The position numbers and the translations under genes were made by a program. Source: Clostridium gelidum (lineage in GTDB: Bacteria > Bacillota > Clostridia > Clostridiales > Clostridiaceae). Taken from it: 64,000 nt of DNA. Numbering within the stretch: the first letter of the stretch is position 1; each line of letters opens with the position of its first letter. Location of the stretch: assembly GCF_019977655.1 (NCBI RefSeq), contig NZ_AP024849.1, forward strand, positions 3,629,001 to 3,693,000. The letters run 5' to 3'. The notes beneath the pieces were generated by a model. The model saw nothing but the letters and a program-made list of their open reading frames with translations, ran no database searches and was not told the origin of the DNA. Shown in pieces: positions 25,627 through 33,436 of this stretch.

Positions 25627-26055
25627 TTATTTATTACCAAAAGACATAGTATATTCAATCTCATTCGTTTCTTCACTAAAATGTTCATCCAAAACTTTAA
25701 AACCGTTTTTATAATAAAAATTCACTGCATTTTTGTTTTTTATAAACACATCTAATTTAAGAAGCAAATATTTAGACTTACAATAATCTATTAACTTCTG
25801 ACCTATGCCTTTTCCTTGATATTCTTTTTTCACAAAAAGTCCTGCTATATAATTTTCTTCTATAACCCCTATAAAACCCTTTATAACATTATTTTCTTCA
25901 AATATATAAATATCAGCTAATGGTAACATTTGTTTAACCAAATCATAATTATTAATCCAGTATTCCTTTTGTATAAAATTATGGGCATCTATATTAGTGT
26001 CAATCCAAATTTTCATTACTGAATTTAATTTACTTAAATCAAAATTTTTAATCAT
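25627..26055 (-). CDS. GNAT family N-acetyltransferase
   Basis: This 142-residue single-domain GNAT has the acetyl-CoA loop GLFVKKEYQGKGIGQKLIDY, motif B NFYYKNGFKVLDEHFSEETN, and a Met-terminated strand EYTMSFG. It belongs to the small-molecule or ribosomal acetyltransferase-like group; the substrate is unknown. GAGGAG precedes the ATG. It is a single gene between repeat modules. Confidence 0.85.
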   Translation of the reverse strand: MIKNFDLSKLNSVMKIWIDTNIDAHNFIQKEYWINNYDLVKQMLPLADIYIFEENNVIKGFIGVIEENYIAGLFVKKEYQGKGIGQKLIDYCKSKYLLLKLDVFIKNKNAVNFYYKNGFKVLDEHFSEETNEIEYTMSFGNK

Positions 26056-26144
26056 ACTCTTCTCCTCAATTTCTTAAAATATTAAAAATTAGAGTCGAAT
26101 CCATTCATCAAGTTCACCCTTTCTGCTAACTGTAATTACCTTTT

Positions 26145-26240
26145 TCTTATTAATTATAACATATTTTATAAGCACCTCATTATTCAATTTTCAAAGAACA
26201 TCATTTTATTAGTTGCTACGTAAAATCAACGTTTATGAAT
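26145..26240 (-). repeat. Intergenic repeat module
   Basis: AATTATAACATATTTTATAA (extended -10 on the minus strand), CTCATTATTCAATTTTCAAA, GAACATC, AGTTGCTACGTAAAATC. The hairpin part is missing here, although AATATTACGGTATTT (about 26237) may be its remnant. Confidence 0.7.
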
Positions 26241-26306
26241 ATTACGGTATTTAAAGTTATTATCCTTTTCATTGTTAAATTTCTATATAAAAAGCAAATT
26301 TATTAG

Positions 26307-27338
26307 TTAAACTAAGTTTTTTATATTTTCTTTTAGCACCTTTTCAACCATAAGCTTATTGAATTTGCTGGATTCTTCAAAGCAAGAGCAATGTGCTGAC
26401 TCTTCAAACCATTCAAGAGTTTTCTTTGGAGCCTTCAAATAATTAAAATATTTTTCTGCTACACTGGAAGGAATCTGATAATCGTGTCTTCCAAGGAAAA
26501 AATAAACCGGAATCTCCAACTCTTTAACAGTTTCAAAAAGATTTATTTTTAAAAATTCACCTTGCGACATTTTATTTCTCGATGGAGCGTTCATTCCTTT
26601 AAAAAAATGATAAAAATCAATAATGTTATATTCATTAGTAATGAGTAATTTTTTTAAAAGTGGTAAAAAGCTTTTTTCTCCGTAAATTGCGCCTCCAAAA
26701 TAAGTAAGCCATTTTCTTTCTCTTTTAATTCCTGAAATACCACATTTATATATCCCATTTTCTGGTTCGCCTATTTCTTTTAACTCCTTAAGCGCTTTTT
26801 TATTATTGCTCTCCTTAGCAGCATTTATTGCAAATCTATAAGATTCCAACTCACCAGCTGGCATGCTGGATACTTGTCCTGTTCCAACATAGGCATAGAA
26901 AAGTTCTGGGACCCTATGGGCTGCCATGGTTCCTATAAGAGTTCCCCATGAATGGCCTAATAAAAATATTTTTTCTTTCTTTAAGTTCGATCTTAAATAT
27001 TGAGCTAACTCACAAACATCATCAACAAACATATTGACTGACAAAGGCTCTCCAACAGATTTTTTTGTATAAGATTTTCCGCATACTCGTTGATCCCAAT
27101 AAACAACAACAAATTTCTTCTCTAACGAATAATTATAATACCTGAAAAGTCCTGTTTCAGGTGAGCCTGGCCCACCATGTAATAGAAGTAAAACAGGATT
27201 AGATATACTTTCCCCACGAATCAATACAAACTGTTTAGTCTTCTCGATTGTGACCATTCTCATTTCTGAAATACTATTTGGTATTTCATTCCCTGAATCA
27301 TCTTTAAACGCAGGTGTATGTGCCCAAAATAATGACAT
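26307..27338 (-). CDS. Alpha/beta hydrolase, proline iminopeptidase-like
   Basis: This 343-residue alpha/beta hydrolase has the oxyanion segment LLLHGGPGSPETG, YWDQRVCGKS, the nucleophile elbow LLGHSWGTLIG (Ser), an Asp candidate in FLGRHDYQIPSSV, and His in WFEESAHCSCFEE. It is cytoplasmic (no signal). It is paralogous to the exported enzyme at 39049 (same GGPG, DQR, GHSWGT and GRYDY/GRHDY blocks). A peptidase or esterase role is inferred. A GGGATG-type ribosome site precedes the ATG. Confidence 0.85.
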   Translation of the reverse strand: MSLFWAHTPAFKDDSGNEIPNSISEMRMVTIEKTKQFVLIRGESISNPVLLLLHGGPGSPETGLFRYYNYSLEKKFVVVYWDQRVCGKSYTKKSVGEPLSVNMFVDDVCELAQYLRSNLKKEKIFLLGHSWGTLIGTMAAHRVPELFYAYVGTGQVSSMPAGELESYRFAINAAKESNNKKALKELKEIGEPENGIYKCGISGIKRERKWLTYFGGAIYGEKSFLPLLKKLLITNEYNIIDFYHFFKGMNAPSRNKMSQGEFLKINLFETVKELEIPVYFFLGRHDYQIPSSVAEKYFNYLKAPKKTLEWFEESAHCSCFEESSKFNKLMVEKVLKENIKNLV

Positions 27339-27444
27339 AAAATCATCCCTTTCAAAACTGATTTATTGCACTACATGGTTTTTATACCATATTAAGTAAT
27401 TAAACTCAATACCAAATTTTAGATTCTTTATAAAATTTGTATTT

Positions 27445-27520
27445 TCCACGTTAAATACCGTACTATTCAATTTTCAAATAACATTTTTTAATTTACTACG
27501 TCAAATCTACACAATATACA
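27445..27520 (-). repeat. Intergenic repeat module, boxA-like part
   Basis: CCGTACTATTCAATTTTCAA, ATAACATTTTTTAATTTACT, ACGTCAAATCTACAC. It lies between the hydrolase and the plus-strand secreted-protein gene. Confidence 0.65.
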
Positions 27521-27529
27521 ATAAAGTAG

Positions 27530-27835
27530 GTGTATCAAATTAAAATCAAGAAATTTTTAATAGCTACGATTATGTTTACAGTATCCTCATCATCAAATGT
27601 TTATACTCAAGGTATCTATAGTATCTCTGAAATCAACCAATTTAATGCTACTGTTAAGCTTGTTAACCCAAATATTCCTACAAGTTTAAGCATAGTTGAT
27701 TCAAATGGTAATCAAAAATTCTATAACAGATTTGATGCTCAAACCGAAGTTGTAAACATAGGTCCTATTAATAATGCTGATATGATAGCAATAGTTGGTA
27801 AGGGAGAACTCGCCATTACCTTTACGAAAGATTAA
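27530..27835 (+). CDS. Small secreted protein, paralogue of the 5941 gene
   Basis: The open frame begins with GTG 27530 (VYQIKIKKFLIATIMFTVSS). By alignment with the 5941 gene the natural start would be the codon before KIKKFLI, which here reads ATT, so the start codon may be lost or non-canonical. It has a signal-peptide-like N terminus, then YTQGIYSISEINQFNATVKL and an ending MIAIVGKGELAITFTKD. Like its paralogue it is encoded on the plus strand against the local trend. Function is unknown. Confidence 0.55.
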   Translation: MYQIKIKKFLIATIMFTVSSSSNVYTQGIYSISEINQFNATVKLVNPNIPTSLSIVDSNGNQKFYNRFDAQTEVVNIGPINNADMIAIVGKGELAITFTKD

Positions 27836-27906
27836 ATAATATTTGCTTTTTTAGTTTAAGCTTTCTGCATAGATATTTAGCAATTTGTATATCTTCTACA
27901 TAATGT

Positions 27907-28161
27907 CTACATCACACAAAACATATTTAATTGATTCATCGAATCAGATAATCTTTTACTGGCCAGAACAAACATATTTCTATCTAACTCAAATCCTAGA
28001 AAATCAAATCCCATTTCATGACACGCAACCAAACTTGATGCATTACCTACATGAGTATCTAAAATTTTATCTCCTTACTTTGCGTAATTCATTAATATCC
28101 ATTTATATAGATTAACTGGCTTTTGTGTTTGGTGTATTCTAACCTCATTCTTAGATTTATT
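27907..28161 (-). pseudogene. DNA methyltransferase fragment
   Basis: The minus strand reads GNKSKNEVRIHQTQKPVNLY, KWILMNYAK, a stop, then GDKILDTHVGNASSLVACHE, MGFDFLGFELDRNMFVLASK. TQKPV and the DxH-type G-loop are those of phage-type N6-adenine/N4-cytosine DNA methyltransferases. It lacks the N-terminal half and has an in-frame stop. It is a dead gene held in one repeat unit. Confidence 0.75.
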
Positions 28162-28167
28162 ACCTTA

Positions 28168-28230
28168 CATTTTTTTAGAATTGCACAGAAAAAAATATCA
28201 CACTTTCATTCTGAATAATGTGATATCCCA
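28168..28230 (-). terminator. Repeat-family box and hairpin terminator
   Basis: TTTAGAATTGCACAG, then ATATCACA pairing TGTGATAT (28195-28226), preceded on the plus strand by an A run that supplies the U tail on the minus strand. It is downstream of the VOC gene at 28305. Confidence 0.65.
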
Positions 28231-28304
28231 ACTTGTTCTTTATTTCTGCTTATACCTAATATAATAATTATTGTGACTTTACGTGTATTTTGTCCAATAC
28301 ATAT

Positions 28305-28763
28305 CTATTTACAGTTCTTTACAAATTCAATTGGATGTTGAATAATATTAGCAGTTTCCTCAATGGATAAACCTTGATTTAAATAACGTTTTGCAATGAC
28401 TGCCATTGATTCTCCAATTTCAATAATATGCTTGTCAGGGTCATATATTCTAACTACTCGCTGCTGCCACTCATACTTTTTAGGTTGATGAACATATTCA
28501 ATTTCTTCAAATTTCTTTAAATGTTCAATAAAGGCATCAAAATCATCTTCCTCAAAATACAATTCAAAATTATGTGACCTTTTCATAACTGTTTTTTTGT
28601 CTATTGATACAATATCAGCAAAATTAAGCTGTATTGCAAATATACCACTAAATGTAACATTCCAGCCAAGATCCAATAAAATCTCTTGACCAAGTACTTC
28701 CTTATAAAATTTCTTGGAAGCTTCTAAATCACTAACTGCAATTAATGGACATGTAAATTTCAA
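28305..28763 (-). CDS. VOC (glyoxalase/bleomycin-resistance) family protein
   Basis: It is 152 residues, started at TTG 28763 because AGGAG is upstream and the nearby ATG is followed by a stop. A VOC domain (PLIAVSDLEASKKFYKEVLG then NFELYFEEDDFDAFIEHLKK, VVRIYDPDKHIIEIGESM) is followed by a C-terminal helical tail (YLNQGLSIEETANIIQHPIE). The metal-ligand Glu in IIEIGE is visible. Probably small-molecule resistance or metabolism. Single gene in its unit. Confidence 0.82.
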   Translation of the reverse strand: MKFTCPLIAVSDLEASKKFYKEVLGQEILLDLGWNVTFSGIFAIQLNFADIVSIDKKTVMKRSHNFELYFEEDDFDAFIEHLKKFEEIEYVHQPKKYEWQQRVVRIYDPDKHIIEIGESMAVIAKRYLNQGLSIEETANIIQHPIEFVKNCK

Positions 28764-28799
28764 TTCATACCACTCCTATTCCAATATTCTCTTCTTATA

Positions 28800-28990
28800 C
28801 ATTAATTATATCATATTTGGGTAAATATAACATTATTTAATTTTCAAAGAGCATTTTTTAATTTACTACGTAATTTTTACAATGAATGCAGTTACTGGAT
28901 CTGCAGCTGCATCCATAATTAGTATTGTGCAGTATTTTAAACAAAAAATATCACACCATTCTGATTTAAGAATAGTGCGATATTCTAATG
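28800..28990 (-). repeat. Intergenic repeat module with promoter, box and hairpin
   Basis: AATTATATCATATTTGGGTA (TGATATAAT on the minus strand), ACATTATTTAATTTTCAAAG, GCATTTTTTAATTTACTACG, TTAGTATTGTGCAGTATTTT, then hairpin ATATCAC/GTGCGATAT at 28948-28983. This is one of the most complete copies. Confidence 0.75.
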
Positions 28991-29061
28991 TATCATTAAA
29001 TTTTGTGATATAATAATGACATATATTCAAATTAATTTGTATATATGATTATACTTTGATT

Positions 29062-29646
29062 CTAACGAATTGCTCCATTTTTAAAGTTATCATACCACTG
29101 CTCTATTTCTTCTTCACTGTCAGTCTCTAATATTTTAAAAATTTCATAAGCAAACTGAACAGCTGCAGTTTCATTTGCAGTGATAACTTCATTGTCAATA
29201 ACTAATTGTGCTGGAATATAAAATTCTTCTCCCGTATATCCTTCTTGATTTTTAAATAATTCTAAGCTATCACCTGTATGCTTAATATTATTAAGTAGCC
29301 CATGCTTACATAAAAAAGTGGTTGCACCACAAATGGCAGCTACAGGAGTCTGTAATTTCATTATCTTCTTAACAAATTCTGCAATCTCGTCATAATCATT
29401 TTCCTCCCAAGAAAAACCACCTGGGAGAATAACCATAGCAAGATTATTAAAATTCTGATAATCATTTATACTGTAGTCAACAGATGCTTTAATGCCCCCC
29501 ATTGATTTCTTTGGAATATCATCAACTGCAATAGTTTTCACCTCATAATCTGTAAAAGAATTAATAACTGCAATGGCATAACTTGCTTCCCAATCATTCC
29601 ATCGTTCTGTCAACACAACCAATACTTCATTTTTAATATTATTCAT
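29062..29646 (-). CDS. DJ-1/PfpI family protein
   Basis: It is 194 residues from the second of two adjacent ATGs (29646), which has AGGAGG five bases away; the first is at 29649. VILPGGFSWEEND, VAAICGATTFLCKHG (nucleophile Cys) and a Glu candidate in TERWNDWEASYAIA identify the fold. It is distantly paralogous to the 12816 protein. An 18-codon ORF lies just upstream. Role unknown (deglycase/chaperone-like). Confidence 0.85.
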   Translation of the reverse strand: MNNIKNEVLVVLTERWNDWEASYAIAVINSFTDYEVKTIAVDDIPKKSMGGIKASVDYSINDYQNFNNLAMVILPGGFSWEENDYDEIAEFVKKIMKLQTPVAAICGATTFLCKHGLLNNIKHTGDSLELFKNQEGYTGEEFYIPAQLVIDNEVITANETAAVQFAYEIFKILETDSEEEIEQWYDNFKNGAIR

Positions 29647-29670
29647 CATATCCTCCTGTCCGTAGAAAGG

Positions 29671-29727
29671 CTAAAACATAACCGCCCTTCTCATGTTTTT
29701 AAGATTTGCAAATTTATACAATTTCAT
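29671..29727 (-). CDS. Tiny upstream ORF
   Basis: ATG at 29727 preceded by GGAAGGAGATG encodes MKLYKFANLKNMRRAVMF and ends 22 bp before the DJ-1 start. The ribosome site is better than most in the window. It may be a leader peptide or the surviving 5' end of a lost gene. Confidence 0.35.
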   Translation of the reverse strand: MKLYKFANLKNMRRAVMF

Positions 29728-29821
29728 ATATATCATCTCCTTCCTTAACAATAAGATATATAAATAATAATTTTTCGTGAAACACTATTTTTCAATCTAT
29801 ATTTCAAATTACTATCCACAT

Positions 29822-29898
29822 AAGACTAATTATACCATATTTTATAAAATATCACGCTATTTTATTTTCAAAGAACGAATTTTCGTTTATTACGTCAA
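29822..29898 (-). repeat. Intergenic repeat module
   Basis: AATTATACCATATTTTATAA (TGGTATAAT on the minus strand), TCACGCTATTTTATTTTCAA, AGAACG, TTATTACGTCAA. It continues directly into the 173-bp direct repeat. Confidence 0.7.
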
Positions 29899-30071
29899 AT
29901 CTACAAACTACGCTAAACATATCCTATTTTTTATAACCCAATATGATTTTGGTTGCAAAACTTTCATAATAAAAACTCCCATTATTCAATCATGATATGA
30001 ATAATGGGAGCATCTGATTCATCACTAATTGGTGCTCTTCTTAAGATAAATATAACACATATATTTGATCA
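29899..30071 (-). repeat. 173-bp direct repeat, copy 1, with terminator
   Basis: It is identical to 36415-36587. It contains the hairpin CTCCCATTATTCA/TGAATAATGGGAG (29976-30010), whose inner ATTATTCA/TGAATAAT matches the other repeat-family hairpins while the base is CTCCC/GGGAG. On the minus strand it is followed by TTTTTATT. It ends 71 bp past the stop of the 30143 gene. Confidence 0.85.
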
Positions 30072-30142
30072 CTAAATTGGAATTTAGCGAGCAAAGATTA
30101 TACTCATTTTATTCAATGTACTAATTAAAATCTACAATAGGA

Positions 30143-30622
30143 CTAATAATTTGAGAACAAATTTTGATATGAAATAATATTATGAACAATGCCGAATACA
30201 AACATAACTCCTGTGGCTATATAGTTGTTCATCCACAAAGATGCAAAAATGAAGTATAGTACAGGAAAAACTGCTAAAGGCATAGGAATAAACAAAAATT
30301 TTGTTCCTAGCATTTTTGTGTCTCGTCCACCTATGAAATACCTAATCCATACGATATAATATAAAATTAAAAACACACTACTTATATACAATAAGGGATT
30401 CGTATAATTCAAACTCTTGTTGCTTATTAAAATACACAAAATAACTGCATAGGCAATTCTTGTACCTTGTTCTATTGCCTCTAATATAGGAAATTTTTTA
30501 TTTTTAGTATCTCCTTCACCACCATTGCTCCTTGGTGGAAAGATTACATAAAATACATTTATTATCATAGGCAACAAAAAAATAATTAATCCTACCCAAG
30601 AAAATTCGAAATGCATATTCAC
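30143..30622 (-). CDS. Multi-spanning membrane protein
   Basis: This 159-residue protein has about five hydrophobic segments (near 9-28, 55-66, 76-95, 112-129, 136-150). The loop after segment 1 is charged (FPPRSNGGEGDTKNKKFPIL). The start is GTG 30622 with GGGG seven bases upstream. It shows no family I can name. Single gene between repeats. Confidence 0.65.
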   Translation of the reverse strand: MNMHFEFSWVGLIIFLLPMIINVFYVIFPPRSNGGEGDTKNKKFPILEAIEQGTRIAYAVILCILISNKSLNYTNPLLYISSVFLILYYIVWIRYFIGGRDTKMLGTKFLFIPMPLAVFPVLYFIFASLWMNNYIATGVMFVFGIVHNIISYQNLFSNY

Positions 30623-30802
30623 TTTACTACCCCTCTCTGATTATATAATTAAATTCACCTGACAAATTACTATTTTTTATTACTCAACCGTAAATTGAAA
30701 TTTATTTTTTTAATTTAAAATATTTTTCTTGCTTTCTTTTTCTTCCTTTTGCCATTCCTTGTCTAAGTCAAAATTATTATCAGCAGCCATTTCAAATATT
30801 AA
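30623..30802. other. Intergenic stretch, no gene seen
   Basis: It contains the promoter side of the 30143 gene and the far 3' tail of the fragment at 30803. No conserved box was recognised. Confidence 0.4.
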
Positions 30803-30988
30803 CTAATATCTTTTGACTTCAATCAAGATATCATCTGCAATAACTCTAAACTCATGTGAAGTTAAAAAGCCTTTAGGAGAGTAAAGTAGAACTTGAAAAT
30901 CAAATTTCCCACTATCTGACAAATGCACTTCCTCATAAAGCCAACTATCTCCAATAATATCATCTGTTATTTCAAGTTGGCTAACAAG
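30803..30988 (-). pseudogene. 3' fragment of an unknown gene
   Basis: A frame without start reads LVSQLEITDDIIGDSWLYEE, VHLSDSGKFDFQVLLYSPKG, FLTSHEFRVIADDILIEVKR and stops. Composition is that of a real acidic protein, possibly immunity-like, but the 5' part is missing and upstream sequence has stops in this frame. Confidence 0.45.
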
Positions 30989-31089
30989 TGTTCAATCTAT
31001 TGTTTAAAAAACAGTCCTAATAATCAACCGGAAAAAGCCAAAATTGTATTTTCATTTTATTACCAAACTGAACACAATAAAAATTTAAG

Positions 31090-31437
31090 CTAATCGAAAA
31101 ACTTCCCATTATAAAAGTTCTCATTTCCAAGTTTCTTTGCCGTCATCCTAAACATAACGCAACCATCTGGACATACAATATCCTTGCTATATTTGCCATT
31201 GCCACCAATATTTCCTAAATCTCCACCACTTCTGACAGCCTCCATGATTGGGAACATCATCATCATTACTTTGGAGCAAATACCCTGTCCATCCTTATTT
31301 ACAGGACAGCCATAGGTGCAGGTATACTTATCTCCAACTTCTTCTCCATTTCGGCAATACCGCTCTGTGTGGTCACTTTGAAGAAACCCTGTTACCTCAA
31401 TTTCCCATTCGTACTCTTCATCATACCATTTTTTCAT
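31090..31437 (-). CDS. TIGR04076 family protein
   Basis: The start is ATG 31437 (MKKWYDEEYEWEIEVTGFLQ), because GGAGG is 5-6 bases upstream; the longer frame from 31509 adds 24 unlikely residues. It is 115 residues. CRNGEEVGDKYTCTYGCPVN, GICSKVMMMMFPIMEAVRSG and CPDGCVMFRMTAKKL are the family signature, with five to six conserved Cys. Family function is unknown. IS66-type element 3 lies just upstream. Confidence 0.8.
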   Translation of the reverse strand: MKKWYDEEYEWEIEVTGFLQSDHTERYCRNGEEVGDKYTCTYGCPVNKDGQGICSKVMMMMFPIMEAVRSGGDLGNIGGNGKYSKDIVCPDGCVMFRMTAKKLGNENFYNGKFFD

Positions 31438-31518
31438 AATAACCTCCAACTTAAAATTTGTTTTCTCATTGTTTATAAATAATCTACTAAAAGACAAATT
31501 ACAATTCATCTTTTAGTA

Positions 31519-31552
31519 AATCATAACATATTTTGTAAATATAATACCATTC
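31519..31552 (-). repeat. Intergenic repeat module, left part before IS66-type element
   Basis: AATCATAACATATTTTGTAA then ATATAATACCATTC, cut after the TACCATTC target. It resumes at 33255. Confidence 0.7.
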
Positions 31553-33254
31553 GTAACTATTCAGCTATTGAATAAATTTATTATATATTAAATAATTTTT
31601 CAAAAAATTATTCCTATTATTCTTAGCTTTTGGTATTATAAATATTGTCTTTTAAAAAACTAATGATAAGGTGGTGACTATCGTGAGCGAAGGCAAAATT
31701 ATAGAAATCTATAATCAAGGATTAACGCAAGTTATGAGTGTTATAAAAGAACTTACAAATGAAATAAAAGGTCTAAATTCTCAAGTAGAAAAAATTTCAA
31801 AAGAAAATAAAGCTCTCGGTGAGCGTGTTCAATCTTTAGAAAAACAAACTCAAAAGAATAGTAATAACAGTAGCAAACCACCATCGACAGATGGTTTTAA
31901 AAAGAAAACTAAAACTTTAAGAACTAAATCAGGCAAAAAACCTGGTGGTCAAGAAGGTCATGATGGAAAGACACTTGAGCTTACTGAAAATCCAGATGAA
32001 ATAATTGTACACACTGTAGATAAATGTGATATTTGCGGAGAATCCTTACAGGATGTAGCTCCGGACAGTATAATTGTACGACAAGTGGTTGATCTACCAG
32101 AGACTAAAGTAAAAGTTACTGAACATAGATCAGAAGTTAAAAAATGTCCAAAGTGTAGAAGAAAAAACACCGGTAAATTCCCTGAGGGAATAACAAACAC
32201 AGTTCAATATGGCGATAAAGTAAAAGCGATAGCTGTTTATTTAACTCAATATCAATTAATTCCGTTTAAACGTGGTGCTGAATTGATTTCTGATATGTTT
32301 AATATAAGTTTAAGTCAAGGTACAATAGTCAATTTTAATAATAACTGTCATGAAAAATTAGAACTTGTTGAAGAAAATATAAAAAATGCAATAACTAATT
32401 ATCAAGGTGCTGTACATTATGACGAAACTGGAATATATATAGATAAAAAACGCCAATGGCTACATGTTGCTTCAAATGATAAATATACTTATTATGAAGC
32501 ACATGAAAAACGAGGTAAAGAAGCTATTGATGATATAAATATATTACCTAAATTTACCGGAACAGCAGTACATGACTGCTGGAAGACATATCATCAATAC
32601 TCTTGTGAGCACGCTTTATGCAATGCTCACATATTAAGAGAGTTAAATGCTATATCAGAGCTAGAAAAACAAAAATGGGCAGAGCCTTTGAAAAATCTAT
32701 TAGTAGAAATAAAAAAAGAAGTAGATTTATCTTGGAATACTGCCAATGCCTTAACTTTAGATAAAATTGAAGCCTTTGAAAAAAGATATGATCAAATATT
32801 AGAAGATGGCTTCAAAGAAGATTATATAGCAAATAGTAAAGCATACAGTAAAAAGAAAGTAAAGAAAAGTACTAGTCTTAATCTATTAAATAGATTAAGC
32901 GGTTATAAAAATCAAATACTTGCTTTTATGTATGATTTTGAAATACCTTTTGATAATAATCTTGCAGAGCGTGATCTACGAATGACTAAGGTTAAACAAA
33001 AAATCTCTGGAACATTTAGAAGTAAAGATGGCGCAAAAGCATTTACTAGAATTCGTGGATATGTATCCACGGTTCGAAAAAATAGCTTGAATACTTTGGA
33101 TTGTATAAAATCAGTATTTACTTCAAATATAATCGATCCGACCTTAGTTTAACTAAGATATTTCTAGGGGTATTGAGAATAAGTTGATACCCCTATTTGC
33201 CATACCTAAAAGTATATCTATTAAAATTTTAAATGACTACAGCTGAATAGTTAC
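31553..33254 (+). mobile_element. Single-gene IS66-family element
   Basis: The element is 1702 bp with perfect ends GTAACTATTCAGCT and AGCTGAATAGTTAC and the 8-bp direct repeat TACCATTC (31545-31552 and 33255-33262). It has only one gene, unlike the tnpABC element at 19913. A terminator hairpin (TAGGGGTAT/ATACCCCTA, 33165-33195) follows the gene. Confidence 0.92.
31683..33152 (+). CDS. IS66-family transposase, single-ORF type
   Basis: The start is GTG 31683 (VSEGKIIEIYNQGLTQVMSV), with AAGGTGG 8 bases upstream; it is 489 residues. A coiled coil (NSQVEKISKENKALGERVQS) is followed by a Ser/Asn-rich link (NSNNSSKPPSTDG), a zinc-binding part (CDICGESL ... CPKCRRKN), and the DDE core with YDETGIYI, VHDCWKTYHQY and FDNNLAERDLRMTKVKQKIS. 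Intact by eye. Confidence 0.93.
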   Translation: MSEGKIIEIYNQGLTQVMSVIKELTNEIKGLNSQVEKISKENKALGERVQSLEKQTQKNSNNSSKPPSTDGFKKKTKTLRTKSGKKPGGQEGHDGKTLELTENPDEIIVHTVDKCDICGESLQDVAPDSIIVRQVVDLPETKVKVTEHRSEVKKCPKCRRKNTGKFPEGITNTVQYGDKVKAIAVYLTQYQLIPFKRGAELISDMFNISLSQGTIVNFNNNCHEKLELVEENIKNAITNYQGAVHYDETGIYIDKKRQWLHVASNDKYTYYEAHEKRGKEAIDDINILPKFTGTAVHDCWKTYHQYSCEHALCNAHILRELNAISELEKQKWAEPLKNLLVEIKKEVDLSWNTANALTLDKIEAFEKRYDQILEDGFKEDYIANSKAYSKKKVKKSTSLNLLNRLSGYKNQILAFMYDFEIPFDNNLAERDLRMTKVKQKISGTFRSKDGAKAFTRIRGYVSTVRKNSLNTLDCIKSVFTSNIIDPTLV

Positions 33255-33395
33255 TACCATTCAATTTTATAGGATGTAACTGCATTCATAATTATTCTTA
33301 AATTTAATTTCCTCCTTACCGTATTTGTAGTATTGCACAGTATTTAAAACATAAAAAATACCGCAAATTCATTTCTGAATAATGCGGAATTAAAA
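33255..33395 (-). repeat. Intergenic repeat module, right part, with hairpin
   Basis: TACCATTCAATTTTATAGGA, a linker, GTAGTATTGCACAGTATTTA and the hairpin ATACCGCA/TGCGGA (33358-33388). The hairpin lies downstream of the 33437 gene as its terminator. Confidence 0.7.
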
Positions 33396-33436
33396 AATAT
33401 ATTATAAATCTTTTCTGCTAAAGTAAGTTAATTTTT

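Noticed and set aside
27885..28115. Plus-strand open frame opposite the methyltransferase fragment
   Set aside because: It is the antisense of a recognisable degraded methyltransferase and has no ribosome site.
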